Source: Ectocarpus siliculosus (taxonomy: Eukaryota; Sar; Phaeophyceae; Ectocarpales; Ectocarpaceae). From it: 35,717 bases of DNA. The translations under genes and the position numbers were made by a program. A model generated the notes under the pieces. It was not told the DNA's origin, ran no database searches, and saw nothing but the letters and a program-made list of their open reading frames with translations. Each line of letters opens with the position of its first letter. Position 1 is the stretch's first letter. The stretch lies in the NCBI GenBank assembly GCA_000310025.1, contig FN649741.1, positions 2,129,068-2,164,784 of the forward strand, in the 5' to 3' direction. Below are positions 11,570-30,900 of the stretch, piece after piece.

Positions 11570-11689
11570 GAGCGTGGTTTGGAAAGGCTTTACGACAACC
11601 AGCTTATGGGATACTTTCGTTCAGCATATTGCTCTGAACCAAAACATCCCGTAAGCTGGTTGTTGTAGAGCCTTTCCGCAACCACGCTC
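11570..11689. repeat. Representative satellite hairpin A (120 bp)
   Basis: The left arm runs from GAGCGTGG through CAACCAGCTTATGGGATAC to GTTCAG. The right arm is its near-perfect reverse complement, ending CAACCACGCTC. Arms are about 55 bp with a loop of about 10 bases (CATATTGCT). Equivalent hairpins start at every monomer position listed for the array. Confidence 0.9.
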
Positions 11690-12542
11690 GGTTCTACCTA
11701 CCGTCTCCATGTAGCCCCCGGATATCTCGAAGGGTAGGTTCGTGACGTCGACCGTCCGCGTCCTTGGTTCCGAATTTCCAGGAGGGCTCTGAGAGCGCGA
11801 GTGGACAACTGGGACGGAAAATGCGTTTGGAAGACGGGAGTCAACAACAAACAGGATCGGTGCTCGAATTTCGGTGGGGTTCAATGCATGTGGGCTAGGA
11901 CGGTACCCGTATCCTCCCAACGTGGCGACCATGGGATGCGTGCGGACGCTCACATACCAGCAAAACCCCCTACTCCCGCTCTCAAACACTCCTTGGAAAC
12001 TCAGGCCCAAGAACGCGGGCCGTCTGCGTACCTTAACCTGCCCTTCAACATATCCGAGAGCTACGCGGAGACGGTGATGAACGAGACCGGTGAGGGATCG
12101 AGCGTGGTTTGGAAAGGCTCTACAACAACCAGCTTATGGGATACTTTCGTTCAGCACATTGCTCTGAACCAAAATATTCCTTGAGCTGGTTGTTGCAGCG
12201 CATTTCCAGAATCTCGCTCGGTTCTACCTACCGTCTGCATACAATGTATAGCTCCCGGAAATGTTGGAAGGGTAGATTCGTCATGTAGACCGTCCGCGTT
12301 CTTCGTTCCGAATTTCTAGGAGGGCTCTGAGAGCGTCAGAGGATAACTGGGGACGGAAGAATGCGTTTGGAAAACGGGGTCACCAACAAACAGGATCGGT
12401 GCTCGAATTTCGACATGGAGTTCAATGCATGTGGGCGGGGACGGTACCCGTATCCACCCAGCGTCAAGATCATGGGATTCGTGCCGAAGCTCTCGCAAAA
12501 GCAAAACCCCCCACTAACGCTCCATAGCCTCCCCGAAAAAAT

Positions 12543-13291
12543 CAGGCCCAAGAACGCGGACCGTCCGCGCGACACTTCCCCTTCCACCTCTCTATGCCAG
12601 AGCTACGCGGAAACGGTGATGAGTGGACCGTCGACGCATCGAGTGTGGTTCTGGAAAGGCTTTACAATAACCAGCTAAAGGAATACTTTGCTCAGCACAT
12701 TGTTCAGAACAAAAATATTCCACAAGCTGGTTGTTGAGCATTTCCGGAACCATGCTCTGGTACCGCGTAGGTAGACCAAGCGTGGTTTTGGAAGCTCTTC
12801 AGCACAACCGCCCAAACGGATATTTTTGTTCAAATCCGAACAAACGCTTTCCTTTAGGTGGTTGTTCTGAAGAGTTTCCAGAACCACTCTGGACACCTTG
12901 CCGGCCTCGTTGATTGTGGTCTCCGCGTAGCTCTCGGATATGTCAAAAGGCAGGTGAGTTACGCAGACCGTTCGCGTCCTTGGTTAAGACTTTCCAAGGC
13001 GGCTCTCAGAGCCTCGGTAGAGAACCGGGGGCGGAAAAAGGATTCGGAAGATGGGAGGGAATCTACGGTAGACAGAGTTGGTGATTTTGGGATGCAATCT
13101 TGAGTCGGGTTTGGTGCATGCGGGTGGGAACGCTATGAATCCAACGCGGAGACCACGGGATTCATGCCGACACTCTTCACACCGGTAACTCTATGCTCAC
13201 GTTCTGATAGCCTCCCTGGAAACTCAGGCCTAAGAACGCGGACCGTCGGCGTGCCTAACCTGCCCTTCAACATATCCGAGAGCTACGCGTC
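12543..13291 (+). repeat. Near-identical segment, copy 2 of a 2,281-bp-spaced duplication
   Basis: Partner of 10262-11010. Identity breaks near 13290, where this copy has an extra TCGACATATCC after the shared word GAGAGCTACGCG. Confidence 0.88.
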
Positions 13292-16200
13292 GACATATCC
13301 GGTGATGAACAGAGGCCGGACGAGGTATCGAGCGTGGTTCTGGAAAGGCTCTACGACAACCAGCTTATGGGATACTTTCGTTCAGCATATTGCTCTGAAC
13401 CAAAATATCCCAGAAGCTGGTTGTTGTAGAGCCTTTCCGCAACCACGCTCGGTTCTACCTGCCGTCTCCATCTAGCTCCGGATATGTCGAAGGGTAGGTT
13501 CGTCACGTCGACCGTCCGCGTTCTTTGTTCTGAATTTTTCGAGGAGGGCTCTGAGAGCGTGAGTGGGAAACTGGGGACGGAAGAATGCGTTTGGAAGACG
13601 GAGTCAACAACAAACAGGATCGATGCTCGAATTTCGACATGGGGTTCAACGCATGTGGGCTAGGACGGTACCCGTATCCACCCAACGTGGCGACCATGCG
13701 ATGCGTGCGGACGCTCTCACACCAGCAAGACCCCCTACTCACGCTCTCGGAACACTCCTTGGAAACTCAGGCTCAAGAACGCGGGCCGTCTGCGTACCTA
13801 CACCTGCCCTTCGACCTATCCGAGAGCTACGCGGAGACGGTGATGAACGAGGCCGGTGGTGTATCGAGAGTGGTTCTGGAAAGGCTCTACAACAACCAGC
13901 TCAAGGGATAGTTTTGCTCAGCACATTGTTCTGAACCAAAATATCCCTTGAGCTGGTTGTTGTGGAGCCTTGCCTGAACCACGCTCTGGTACCTTGGGAT
14001 GTAGAACCAAGCGTGGTTCTGGACGCTCTTCAGGACATCCACCTGAAGGGGATACTTTTGTCCAGCATAATTGTTCCGAACAGAAATATCCCTTCAGGTG
14101 ATTGTTGTTGTTCTGAAGCGTTTCCAGAACCACGCTCGGCACGTTGCCGGCCTCGTTCATCGCGGTCTCCACGTAGCTCTCGAATATGTCCAAGGGCAGG
14201 TGAGTTACGCAGACCGTTCGCGTTCTTGGGTCTGGGCTTCCATTAGGGGTCTGAGAGCGGAATAGATAACCGAGGAGCGGGAAAAGAGCTAGGAAGATAG
14301 GCAGGGCAACAACGAACGGGGTCGGTGCTGACGGAACGAAGTTCGGGCCGGATTCGATGCATACGGGCGAGGACGCTACCCGTATCAATCCAACGCGACG
14401 ACCACGGGGTACGTGCCGACAAACCCCCTACTCATGCTCTCGAAAAATCTCCCTGGAAACTCATGGCTGAGAACACGGACCGTCTTCATGACTACCCTAC
14501 CTTCGACGAACCCAAGAGCTACGCGGAGACGGTGGCGAATGAGGCCGTCGAGGTTGCGAGTGTGGTTCTGGAAAGGCTCGACGACAACCAGCTTATGGGA
14601 TACTTTCGTTCAGCATATTGCCCTGAACCAAAACATCCCGTAAGCTGGTTGTTGTAGAGCCTTTCCGCAACCACGCTCGGTTCTACCTGCCGTCTCCATC
14701 TAGCTCCCGGATATGTCGGAGGGTAGGTTCTTCACGTCGACCGTCCGCGTCCTTGGTTCCGAATTTCCAGGAGGGCTCTGAGAGCGTGAGTGGACAACTG
14801 GGGACGGAAAATGCGTTTGGAAGACGGAGTCAACAACAAACAGGATCGGTGTTCGAATTTCGGTGGGGTTCAACGCATGTGGGCAGGGACGCTACCCATG
14901 TGCATCCAACGCGGTTACCATGCGATGCGTGCCGAAGCTCTCACACCAGCATCTCTACTCACGCTCCATAGCTTCCCTGGAAAATCAAGCCCAAGAACGC
15001 GGGCCGTCTGCGTACCTACACCTGCCCTTCGACCTATCCGAGAGCTACGCGGAGACGGTGATGAACGAGACCGGTGAGGTATCGAGAGTGGTTCTGGAAA
15101 GGCTCTACAACAACCAGCTCAAGGGATAGTTTTGCTCAGCACATTGTTCTGAACCAAAATATCCCTTGAGCTGCTTGTTGTGGAGTCTTGCCGGAACCAC
15201 GATCTGGTACCTTGGTTCGTAGAACCAAGCGTGGTTCTGGACGCTCTTCAGAACAACCACCTAAAGGGATATTTTCGTCCAGCATATTGCTCTGAACCAA
15301 AATAACCCTTGAGGTGATTGTTCTGAAGCGTTTCCAGAACCACGCTCGGCACGTTGCCGGCCTCGTTCATCGCGGTCTCCACGTACCTCTCGAATATGTC
15401 CAAGGGCAGGTGAGTTACGCAGACCGTTCGCGTTCTTGGGTCTGGGCTTCCATTGGGGGTCTAAGAGCGGCGTAGAGAACCGGGGGCCGGGAAAAGAGCT
15501 AGGAAGATGGGGGAAGGACTCATCAACGAAAAAGGTCGGTGCTGACGGAACGAAGTTCGGGCCGGATTCGATGCATATGGGCGAGGACGCTACCCGTATC
15601 AATCCAACGCGACAACTATGGGGTTCGTGGCAACGCTCTCACACCAGCAACTCTCTACTCCCGCTCTCAAAACACTCCTTCGAAACTCAGGCCCAAGAAC
15701 GCAAACCGTCTTCATGACTACCCTTCCTTGGACGAACCCAAGAGCTCCGCGGAAACGGTGACGAATGAGGCCGTCGAGGTTGCGAGCGTGGTTCTGGAAA
15801 GGCTCTACGACAACCAACTTGTGGGATACTTGCGTTCAGCATATTGCTCTGAACCAAAATATTCCAGAATCTGGTTGTTGTAGAGCCTTTCCGGAACCAC
15901 GCTCGGTTCTACCTACCGCATCCATACAGCTCCGGATATGTCGAAGGGTAGGTTCGTGACGTCGACCGTCCGCGTTCTTTGTTCTGAATTTTTCGAGGAG
16001 GGCTCTGAGAGCGCGAGTGGACAACTGGGGACGGAAAATGCGTTTGGAAGACGGAGTCAACAACAAACAGGATCGGTGCTCGACTTGCGGTGGGGTTCAA
16101 TGCATGTCGGGGTGGACGGTTCCCGTATCCTCCCAACGTGGCGACCATGGGATGCGTGCGGACGCTCACACACCAGCAAGACCCCCTACTCCCGCTCTCA

Positions 16201-16319
16201 AACACTCCTTGGAAACTCAGACCCAAGAACGCAGACCGTCCTCATGACTAACCTGTCCTTCGACCTATCCGAGAGCTACTGTACGCGGAAACGGCGATGA
16301 ACGAGACCGGTGAGGTATC
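12641..16319 (+). repeat. Three dimeric higher-order repeats (~1.22 kb each)
   Basis: Long and short monomers alternate here: 12641-13865, 13866-15083 and 15084-16319, with lengths of about 1,225, 1,218 and 1,236 bp. The upstream half of the array runs long, long, short, short, short instead. Confidence 0.75.
15226..15338. repeat. Representative satellite hairpin B of a long monomer
   Basis: The left arm AGCGTGGTTCTGGACGCTCT continues through AGAACAACCACCTAAAGGG. The right arm returns CCCTTGAGGTGATTGTTCTG and ends CCAGAACCACGCT. Equivalent B hairpins start near 9817, 10498, 12779, 14009 and 16461. The junction between hairpins A and B is itself an inverted pair of ACCACGCT and AGCGTGGT around GGTACC. 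Confidence 0.85.
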
Positions 16320-17110
16320 GAGCGTGGTTTGGAAAGGCTATGCAACAACCAGCTCATGGGATACTTTCGTTCAGCATATTGCTCGGAACAACACTATCCC
16401 GTAAGCTGCTTGTTGTGGAGTCTTTCTGAACCACGCTCTGGTTCTTGGTGGCTAGAACCGAGCGTGGTTCTGGCATCGCTCCACGACAACCGTCTTAAGG
16501 GATACTTTTATTCAGCGCATCGTTATGAACAGAAATATCCCTTGAGCTGGCTGTCGTGGGGCGATTCCAGAACCACGCTCGACACCGTGCCGGCCTCGTT
16601 TATCACGGTCTCCCACGTTGCTCTCGGATATGTCAAACGGTCAGATTCGTGACGTAGACGGACCGCAAAATCCTGCCTGTATATATATGGCAGGGGCGGC
16701 CACCCGTATGAATCTCACTCGGTGACCATGGGTTACGTGCCGACGCTCTCACACCAGCAACCCTCAACTCACGCTCTCAAATACTCCCTGGAAACTCAGG
16801 CCCAAGGACGCGGACCGCCTTCATGACCAACCTGCCCTTCGACCTATCCGAGAGCTACGCGAAGACGGCCATGAGTGAGCCGGCGACGTATCCAGCGTGG
16901 TTCTGGAATCCCTACAACCAAGAACTAGCTTAGAGCAATTTTCCGCTCAGCAATATCTTCTGAGCGGAAATATGCCTCAAGCTGGTTCTGGTTCAGGGAT
17001 TCCAGAATCACGCTCGATACCTCGCCGGCATCCTTCCTTCACGTTTCCACGTTGATTTCGGATTCGTCAAAGGGCGATATTCACTAAGGCCGTCCGCGTT
17101 CTTGGGTCTG

Positions 17111-17934
17111 ACTTTCCATGCTTGGGCTGCGAGAGCGCGAGTAGCGAATGGGGGTAGGAAAGAGGGGTTGAGACATGGAAGGAATCAACAGCAAACAAGA
17201 TCGGTGCTAATCGGAACGAATTCTCAAGGTCTTGGTCAATACATAGCCGGGAACATGGGTGGGTTTGCCTGAAGGGCGTGGGGGGCGCCAACAGGTTGGT
17301 TGGAAATCGCGCGGGACCCGCACGCCGCCACTCATCGCACTATCGGCGCCAAAAACTCTTAATTGTTGGTGTCCTGCTAACCATCTGGGGTACCGATTAC
17401 CTATACATGGGGGCGATTACGTGCGTGTGTTTCGGTCAGCAGGCTATTCACCGTGCCTCCCCTCGTCGTGGATCGACCGGGTAGTTAATCATTGGTGTTC
17501 CAATGGTCCCTTGTTCCTGAGTCTGAATCTCTTTTTTCTCTCTCTTGTCTGTCCAAGAAGCAGAGCGTTGACTTGCCTCGGGTTACCGAGTATCGCCTCT
17601 AGGCACACCACCGAGAGTCTCCTCTCCTCGTCAAACAAAAAACACGGCGAAGGAACCAGCCTCTACAACGAATGTCTTCTCGCAGAAGATTTCGCAACGT
17701 CTGGACTGCCAGCAAATCGACTATGTTGTCGCAGTGCAGGCAGGGGTCATGATGTTTCAAGCAATTCATACAATAGGTCAACCCGACACTTTGGGGCCAC
17801 AACCCACCCCGTACGCTTCAAGACCAGACCGTGCAAACAGAGAGTACGAAGACGCCTGGCACAGCCACTAAACCGTGCCGCCCACCCACCACATGACTCG
17901 CGCCCGTCTTCTACCCTCCCCCTCCCGGCCGCCC
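17111..17934. other. Region between the satellite array and the PRMT3 stop codon
   Basis: Holds the decaying end of the array (the last recognisable arm words are near 17090-17110) and the presumed 3' UTR of the minus-strand methyltransferase gene. A long + strand open frame at 17259-18005 runs antisense into the PRMT3 last exon; its sequence is low-complexity and I do not accept it as a gene. Confidence 0.55.
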
Positions 17935-24675
<6,741 letters not shown>

Positions 24676-24914
24676 CCTTCTAGCGTGTCAGCGATCGTAG
24701 TGCGATATGATGTGTGGCTCGCTGCGATGTGGTGTGGGAAGCGGTGCTGGTGCGGCGCAACTAAAATCTGTGGGGAGCTCCGCGGAACGGTGGTGTATCG
24801 TGTATGCTTTCCCCTCCCCCAAACTCCACGCCGCCCTGTTGCTCCATCTCCACACACAGCAACAACGACCAACCAGCAACACCGACAAGCTCACAGCACA
24901 GCAGTGACGGAGAG
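24676..24914. promoter_or_regulatory. Shared intergenic region between divergent PRMT3 and eIF2B-gamma genes
   Basis: Only 239 bp separate the two start codons, so both 5' UTRs and core promoters must lie here. I see no clear TATA box. The region has a GT-rich half next to PRMT3, GGGAGCTCCGC in the middle, and a CA-rich half next to eIF2B-gamma. The bidirectional role is inferred from the geometry. Confidence 0.6.
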
Positions 24915-27900
24915 ATGGTCTCCGCGTCCGACCTACAGGTGAATCACGCGTCGAGTTGTTGACGCCACTGGGCGCAAGGTAGTTCGAGGGTGGGCTTGGG
25001 AATTGTATGTCAGTTCAAGTAAAGCATTCCCGTATGCTAGACTTGCAGTAGTGTACAACAGCAGTTGTACACAGCAGTGTAGGTGCTGTGCGTGTTGTCG
25101 TCGCGGCTTTGCTACAAGTGTGTTCGTTCGGACCCGCAGGGGACTGAGATGCAAAGTGAATGTGAACCGATGTCAACCCGTCTAATTGTCTAATAATACC
25201 TTCGACCGCCATCCGAACTGGGGGGCGGTTTCTCTGCCCTACAGACGGATCTTTTGGCGGAGTGTGCTAACGTAGGTTGCATGATGTAAGATATCACACC
25301 CCCTGGACCAATTTTCAGAGCTCGATCACTCGGCAGGAAAAGCAGTGACGGTGCCAAAAATGGTGACGTTAGAACAGTCTCGTCGAGATCTTTCCGAAAA
25401 CGTACGATTTGATTTCGGCATCCTCTTCGTTGAGGAGTAATCAGGCCTCGAAAATGGTCTCGGGGTGTGTGGTATCCTATGCAATCTACGGTATGTAGCA
25501 GTATGGCATGCCACACCGAACGACGCCCACCCTCTATCTTCGCAGCCAGCTGTATGCCTTGCTACTCTGCACCTTTGTCTTCAATTTTATCGCTGGCCCT
25601 CCTTGGTGGTTCTGTCAAGACTAAAAAGTAGGATGTTGTTGCTGTGTGGTTGGCTGGATGGAGAGAGACAGCACAGCACCACAGCAGGGCATGTCGACCA
25701 CGACCGCCTCTGTCGGGTTGCCGATGTTCTCTACCCCTACCCTACTCAATAGCAGTATCTACCAGCCCGCCATAAAGACATCAGCTGCTTCGAAGCATAG
25801 GCCCACATTTTGCCGGAAAACTAAAGAGAACGAAGGCAAGAACCACTGCGCAGCGGTGGGTCGTACACTACACCCTCATGACGACCGTGGTGGTGGAGAT
25901 GACATAGACATGAAACCTGAGCCTCGAGACCATGGTCTTTACTGCGGGCCGATGCTCTGCTGCCATACGTTTTAACTTGAGTTTACTCGGTGCTGTATAT
26001 CTCATGTTGCGACGAATCCACTCGCTTTCTACAAGGGGCCGGGGACGGAGGAAACTGTCGCTGTTGTGCGTTGGGTCGCCCGTTGTCTTTGCATGTGATC
26101 CCCTTTGTTTTGTCTTCCCCCAGTTGGCGGCGGCCCTAGGTTGTTTTATTTTTTACCGTTCTTACCCCCGTGGCTTGACCCGTCACCCTAACTTTCGCAC
26201 AACAGCTTATAAACAGGGCGTGGGCCGATCCTAGCGAATGGTAGAGCTGTGTGTCAGCATGCTAACTCAATCTCCACGCGCTTACAACTCACGTCTACAT
26301 GGAATCCGTCCCTATTTCGCGGTGCGGCGGGGTTGTGCTTTCGTCAGGCGGTCATCCTCGCGTGCGAGGATGGAAAGAGGCTTTATCCCCTCACGCAGGA
26401 CGTCCCCGCCCCGCTGTTGCCCGTGCTCAACAACCCTCTCCTTCACTACCAGCTTGAGCTACTCGAGAAAGCCGGATACACAGGTACATCGTTCCTTGTC
26501 GCAAGTCCATGTGATGGAAAGGGTAAGGTTTCGGATGGGTCTAGAGCACATTTTCGCCCCGCTGACAGTGTTTGTTTCCTCCTTCCTTCCACATAGTCTT
26601 CTTGTTGGGGCTGTGCGTGACCCGTGGAGCCTTTGTAGTTGGCACTGCGGCCGCTGCACGCTCCGATGTTCAGTGGAGCTGCTGTTTTTGCTCTACGGTG
26701 TTCCTGTGTACCTCCGGTTTGTGATTCACCGCCAGCACTGCTTTTGTTTTATGAAGTGGTTCGTCCTGAAAAGCGGACGAGCTGGACCTTCCCGGTTTTC
26801 CACCCTTTCTCCTCTCTACACCCACCTACCAATGGCCCAAAATGGGTTGACATGTACATGGTACCATCTTTGTTGGCGTCGTCCTGTCGTACTGCTGTGA
26901 ACGTATCCTCGTCATCTCTCTCTCTATCTCTCCCCGCTCCGCCGCTGCCCCCACCCGATCGCCCCGCCCTGCCCGCCCCGCTGCCGCAGAGGCGCTGGTG
27001 GTGTGCTCGAGAGTGACGGAGGTGGGCGTGGCCAAGTACAAGGAGACCTACACGGGAGCGCTTACCCTAGACCTCGTGGTAGTGAACGGGTCGCTGGACA
27101 CGGCGGAGGTGCTGCGGCAGGTGGCGGGGAGCATCAGGTCGGTTGGGTGTGATTGGCTGGCGCGGGTTGCCGCCGGATGAAGATGCTCGTGAAACGCTGT
27201 GTATGTAGAGTCGACGGAAGGTGGTGGTTTCAGGTTGTTGGCAGAGGTTAGGAGAGCTTTTCCTTCGGGGGGGGGGACGGGGGTGAGAGAGGGAAACGGT
27301 ACGATGAAATACTTCGACGCGTACAACAGATGGATGGGTGCAGGTAAGGACCCCAAGACCTGTTAAACCGGCGTGCTGCTGTACTTGTGCGTAAGCTTTT
27401 CTCCGGGTGGTGTCGGGGGTTCAGAACATTGTTGGGCTCGGATAACACAGAGCATCGGGCGTCCTTCTGTATCATCGCGTAATGACGCGTCCGCCGGACA
27501 ATAATGATGGTTTGGCTGGGGTGGTTTGGTGCTGCAGCTGCTGTGGGAAGCAATCAGTAGAGAATCCGCCATCTTTTCTACATTTCTACAGCATCATGTG
27601 TCTCTTCTTCGCTCTTTTTTTTTTTTTCTGTCTCGAGTCGGAACGAGTGGGGTCAGATTCGAGTTGTAAGCTCATCAAGCACAACTATCAATCAACACAT
27701 GCCAGCAAGAAAAAGCCGCCAATCAATCCTGTTGACAAATCTATCGTCCGCGAAATTGACTGGTAGGCTGAAAGTACCGAATAGACATCGCTGCTGGTGC
27801 GGCTGCCACTGCTACTGCTCGAAGTACTCCCTTCGCTACCTCAGAAGACGTCGTGGTTCACGCGAACTTTAATTTCGTTTTTTTATAACTATTTTTTTCG

Positions 27901-30900
27901 CCGAAACACCCAACACCAGCATCAACAACATTTCATAGAGGGTCCCTGTTTAGTTCCGGTGCCCGCTATAGTGCCGATGTTTTCGGCTCGCACTCACTGA
28001 AATACCAAGTCGTTCTCTATAGTTTGAATCGTGCCAGTCCGGTATTGTGCCGGTGAATTTTCTTGGCACACACCGTACCGGCACTAGACATGGACTTGTA
28101 CCGTACTACCACCACGAACAAGTGCAACGGTTACGGTTTTCTCTCGCACCAACGAGGACGTCATTGCAAACCACTTGCCAACTTTTTGTCTGCCTGTGTG
28201 CGTGCGTGCGTGCGTGTGCCGACATCCAAAAACACGCCACGGCGAAACAACAGAAGCGACTTCCTGCTTCTCCCGGGGGACCTGGTGTGCGAAGAAGTGT
28301 TGCGGGATCTTGCGGAGGTGGGTAGGGGTGGGGGATGATGGTTCTACTCGAGGACAGGTAGGGAGACAGTTAGAAGGTTTGTCGTGTCTCTGGGATGCGA
28401 CTACAGCCCGTGTCGTCTGATTTGGCTTTCTCTCGACGTGGTCATGGTAAACAAGATGGCACCCCCCCTCGCTCGTGCTTTCGTCCGACTCTCCCGCTCT
28501 TGTCACCCGCACCCCTCCTCTCCCTCTCCACTCCTATCCCCCCACACATGTATACTGGGGCGTAGGAAGTAGGCTAGGCGGGAATCGATAGGATAGGGAA
28601 AACATTCTTGAGCCACCTTTGGCAATAGGAAGAAACGATTGGGCGACGCATGGTCGATGGTCTAGCAGCCAACGCATGCAAAACATTAGTACCTCCCCCC
28701 CCCCCCCTATTTCCCTCCGTCCGTGCCCTCCCCCGTCCCTCTGTTGACAAACTGCTCGTGTTGCCTCCCTCCCACGGCTACATGCCGTGTGCGGGACCTT
28801 CCTGTTGCTACTGCTAACGCACCGCAGCTGCACGTATCGAAGCGTTCGGACGTGACCATGGTCGTGAAGGAGGAGGCCCCCGTCAAGGACGCCAAGGGTC
28901 GCAAGACAGTGCGGCCCAAAAGGGACGAGGAGGTAACCCCCCCCCCCCAACCCCCTCGTAGATAGTCTGGGCCGGCGAAAACCCGGCATATCGCCCCGTG
29001 CAGGAATGCAATGTCAATAGTCTAACGAATTCGACATGTGTGTACATGAGTACACCTCACTCACCTCGTAGCCTGGGCGGGCGAAATCCCGGCGTATCAC
29101 TCCGTCCCGGCATTATAGGGATGCGAGGTCGATGGTCTAACAAGTACCGCGGCATGCGGTTACATGAGTGCTTCCTTCCGTTCGACTCCTTTGCCGCTGC
29201 AGGGAGATCCCCTGCCTAAGTAGATAATGGATCATCTCGTTGTTGCTCATGTGTTGGCGTGTCCTGTTTCTGGTGTGGTGGTTGTCGGCGTCTGGTTGGC
29301 GTAGCGCTGTGTGACCGTTCGGTCGTCTGTTGTCGAGCAGGACGCCTTTTGGTTCGATTTTTTTCGTCATTGCGCCGCGTTCCGAAGAGTACACGGTTGG
29401 TCAAGTGCGACAACACGAAAACATTGGAAACAAAGCTTAACCAACAGGTTTAGGGGCACAACAACAGAGTCGGGCCCGAGCCCCCGTCCCCCTTTCCTAG
29501 GTGCGCCACGCCCAACACAAAAGACAAGATACTTGTGTGTGGTAAGGCGTAAACCTGGAGAGCCTCCCCGAAGTGTTGGTGGGTGGTGGCTCAACTGCTG
29601 CAAAGTTCGGAGAAGGATGTGTGGTCAAACGGTGCAAGAAATGATTTTCGGCCACTCTGAAATCATAGTACGTGATTTTCGGCAACTTATGGACCTTACA
29701 CATGAGCCCTCCCTCCGACACCACCAGCCGGCTTAGAACTGTCTATAATGATGTGCTAACTATGATAAACCGGCTCATGTCTCGCGAAGGATCTCAATGC
29801 CCCCCCCCCCCCCTCCTCGCCTCGGGGTTGGGGTTTCGTCGCTTGGCAACGACGTTGTAAAACAAGCCGCCCCCCCCGGTGTTTGCCATCGGGGTTTGGG
29901 TTTTCGTCGCCATTGGCAACGACGTTGTAAAACAAGCCCCCCACTCGGTGTTTGCCATCGGGATTGGGTTTTCGTCGCTTGGCAACGACGTTGTAAAACA
30001 GGCCAATTCACTTCGTGAACTCGGCAACCAGGTTACCGTTTTTTTTTTTTTTTACCTCGTTTTTTTTTTTTGGCGATAACCATAGTGGTGGTCGAGTAGA
30101 TCATGTTGTGCGGGGTCGAGAAACCTCACTCCGCGCAACGGGGGATGATCGCACCACGTTGTGTTAAAATGGTCAAGCTTCCTCGAGGCAGTTACACAGT
30201 GCGTACAACTGTCTCTGGAAGTGAAAGCACCAGAAAATAAATTAAGTCATACGTAGCTGTCATCCGTACGCAAGGAAGTAAGCACAAGATGCCGAACACC
30301 CTTAGCAGGATGCAGCTCACCCTTCATGCGACTCGCCAAATACCTCACGGCGCTTCGCGCTTGGTGATGTGAGAGCCTGGTCCGGTGAGAACCCGGCGTG
30401 CTCCGTCCCGGCTTTGTAGGGATGCGAGGTCAATGGTCAAACGACTACGGCATGCACGACTATGAGTATGAGTACACCCCCCCCCTCCTCGCCTCCTGTG
30501 GCTCCGCTTCTCCAACCCGTACCGCTCGAAACGTAACCAACGACGAAACGTAACCGACGACGAACCTATCGGTCAACATTGACAGGACATCGACTACGTG
30601 GGGCTTACTCAGAGCGGACGACTAGTCATCAAGCTGCCGAAATTGTTCGTGGAAGAGGTGAGCTCAGGCCGGGCTACAAGCCATATAGCTCCACCTCCCT
30701 TTGCAGAGTTGCATCGATGCTCGCTTGACGCTTCGTGTGTACGGGTTGGGGTACAAGCTCCCTCCCTACACGGAGCTGGGTGGTGCACAGTGTTCGTAAA
30801 GCGTTGGTCCGGCTGCACCGTCTGCCTCCCGGGGGACGTTGCCAAGGCGGAGGCGTTTTAATGACGCTCGCACGGTGAACGATTGGACATCGGCGACCGG

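Larger units (their letters stand above)
9250..17110. repeat. Tandem array of palindrome-bearing monomers (satellite-like)
   Basis: Thirteen monomers in direct tandem, identified by the hairpin left arm (GAGCGTGGTTCTGGAAAGGC and variants). Arms start at 9680, 10360, 11039, 11570, 12100, 12641, 13330, 13866, 14558, 15084, 15784, 16320 and 16893. Spacings are about 530-540 bp (short) or 680-700 bp (long). Each monomer is a long palindrome of roughly 180 bp per arm plus a ~170 bp single-orientation spacer containing CAATGCATGTGGG and GTACCCGTATC-like words. Long monomers carry a second hairpin about 140 bp further on (GCGTGGTTCTGGACGCTCTTC type), giving 19 hairpins. No intact gene is supported inside: open frames break at different places in each copy. 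Confidence 0.92.

Noticed and set aside
9250-17110. CRISPR array or tandem protein-coding genes
   Set aside because: Repeats are hundreds of bases long and internally palindromic, in a eukaryotic setting; open frames are broken differently in each monomer.
26238-26900. 220-codon + strand open frame over eIF2B-gamma exon 2
   Set aside because: Out of frame with the clear AVILACEDGKRLYPLT exon and runs into intron; no domain.
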